Part shown: piece after piece, positions 8,084 through 8,984 of the stretch
How positions within the stretch are numbered: the first letter of the stretch is position 1
Layout: the number at the start of each line of letters is the position of its first letter
Assembly (NCBI GenBank): GCA_023427125.1
Contig: JAEZBP010000567.1
Span: forward strand, 1-8,984
Direction of reading: 5' to 3'
DNA: 8,984 nucleotides
From: Pseudomonadota bacterium
Lineage (GTDB): Bacteria > Myxococcota_A > Polyangia > Polyangiales > Sandaracinaceae
The notes under the pieces: generated by a model
What the model saw: only the letters and a program-made list of their open reading frames with translations
The model's database searches: none
Told to the model about the DNA's origin: nothing
Made by a program: the position numbers and the translations under genes

Positions 8084-8984
8084 AGGGGTCCAGCAGGAAC
8101 GCGAAGCGCTCTTCCTTGGTCGCGACCAGCGCACCCATGGCGTACCCGAGCACACCGTGGCCGTACGCGAGCGCGGCGAAGTAGAGGAACGCGACCGCGA
8201 GCCCGGTGGCGAAGGCCGACTCGGAGGCGCCGGCGGTGAGCACGCCGCCCGCGACCACGCCCACGCTGAGCCCGATGAGGAGCACCAGGCTCACGAGGAC
8301 CACGGCTGTGTACTCGAGCGGCGCGATGGCGACGCAGCGCGCAGCCGCCATGACGTCGAAGACGCCGGTGAAGCGCCCCGAGATGCCCTGGATCGCGAGC
8401 CCGAGCGGCCAGTAGGCGCAGAAGGCCAAGGCGAGCGCCACCGAGGAGAGGGCCGACACGCCAGCCTGCGTGACCAGCCAGCCCAGCGCGCCGAAGAGCG
8501 CGAGCACGACGAGGGTGGCGAGCCCGCGCACCGCGAGCGCGCTCGCCTCCGGCATCCCAAGCTGCGGCGCGGGGAGCGCTCCCTTCTCGCGGCTCACGGC
8601 GGCCTGCGCAAGCTTCGCGAAGAGCTCGATGGTGATCCCGAGCGTGACGAGCCCGAGCACGAAGCCGACGCCCAGCTTGGCGATCCCGGGGACGTAAGCC
8701 AGGACGAGCCAGGTCGCTGCACCGAGCGCGCCGCACGCCGCGATCCCCAGCGCGCCCTTGCCCAAGATCGGCGCGACGAACGCCGTCGGCAGCTCCGACC
8801 AGAAGCTGCGCTCCCATGCGCCATCGTCATCGGCGAGCGGCGCCGGCGCGCTCGCTGCGCCGGGCGAGGGGACGGAGCTGGGCGGCGCAACGTTCTCGAC
8901 CACCACCTTGGCGCCGAGCCCGGTGAGGATCGCGGCGACGCGCTCGGCCTCCTCGCGCCGCACCCGCTCGCGGAGGACCACCGG
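8082..8984 (-). CDS. Hypothetical multi-pass membrane protein, L7/L12-like N-terminus (5' end outside window)
   Basis: I do not recognise a named gene. The minus-strand frame is open to the right edge, with a Pro codon before the first possible start (GTG at 8981), so the protein is probably longer at its N-terminus. Counting from that GTG there are 299 residues. Residues 2-30 (LRERVRREEAERVAAILTGLGAKVVVE) resemble the end of the ribosomal L7/L12 C-terminal domain (KEGVSKEEAEKIK...GAKVE), a fold reused in other proteins. An Ala/Pro/Ser linker (32-50) follows. The sequence SFWSELPTAFVAPI then leads into about six hydrophobic segments (near 76-97, 103-122, 149-171, 175-197, 224-248, 256-283). 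The arrangement recalls DUF4013/Yip1-like membrane proteins, but I cannot confirm a family. It ends in FAFLLDP, stops 20 bases from uvrC, and is transcribed towards it. The coding call is firm; the function is unknown. Confidence 0.8.
   Translation of the reverse strand, partial: PVVLRERVRREEAERVAAILTGLGAKVVVENVAPPSSVPSPGAASAPAPLADDDGAWERSFWSELPTAFVAPILGKGALGIAACGALGAATWLVLAYVPGIAKLGVGFVLGLVTLGITIELFAKLAQAAVSREKGALPAPQLGMPEASALAVRGLATLVVLALFGALGWLVTQAGVSALSSVALALAFCAYWPLGLAIQGISGRFTGVFDVMAAARCVAIAPLEYTAVVLVSLVLLIGLSVGVVAGGVLTAGASESAFATGLAVAFLYFAALAYGHGVLGYAMGALVATKEERFAFLLDP

Noticed and set aside
6097..8817. A 906-codon open frame on the minus strand across uvrC and the next gene
   Set aside because: It is antisense to a clear UvrC. 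The composition is Arg/Ala/His/Leu-rich, as expected when GC-biased codons are read on the opposite strand, and it has no recognisable domain.

Overview
This is an 8984-base, high-GC window with strongly GC-biased third codon positions. It most likely comes from a myxobacterium of the Polyangiales/Sandaracinus type (Myxococcota). That placement is inferred from the coding style, from a Cys-rich secreted protein with a MopE-like calcium-binding region and RCC1 repeats, and from the housekeeping sequences. It was not tested by a database search.

Layout from left to right. (1) Positions 2-1642, plus strand: the 3' part of a secreted Cys-rich/RCC1-repeat seven-bladed propeller protein, cut by the left edge. 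(2) Positions 1643-2141: about 500 bases with no intact gene. This stretch holds a decayed C-terminal fragment of a knottin-like Cys-rich protein (1774-1905), a weak antisense trace that resembles a sigma-54 activator tail, and two perfect GC-rich stem-loops. (3) Positions 2142-2996, plus: a class D (OXA-type) beta-lactamase with a lipoprotein signal. (4) Positions 3124-4047, plus: a YedI/DUF808 inner-membrane protein that starts at TTG. (5) Positions 4094-6079, plus: an FtsH membrane AAA+ zinc protease. (6) Positions 6163-8061, plus: UvrC, the nucleotide excision repair nuclease, probably starting at GTG next to a promoter-like element. (7) Positions 8082-8984, minus: a six-helix membrane protein of unknown function, convergent with uvrC and cut by the right edge.

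The yedI-like gene and ftsH are 46 bases apart with no terminator between them, so they may form a two-gene operon of membrane-protein quality control. uvrC appears to have its own promoter after a dyad-rich spacer. The beta-lactamase looks like a separate unit with stem-loops on both sides. The left part (RCC1 gene, remnant, beta-lactamase) is accessory in character, while the right part (FtsH, UvrC) is conserved housekeeping.

I found no mobile element, CRISPR array, tRNA or rRNA, and no convincing undescribed multi-gene system. The most unusual items are the knottin-like gene remnant, the cysteine architecture of the propeller, the beta-lactamase leader structure, the atypical pore loop of FtsH, and the ribosomal L7/L12-like N-terminus of the last membrane protein.
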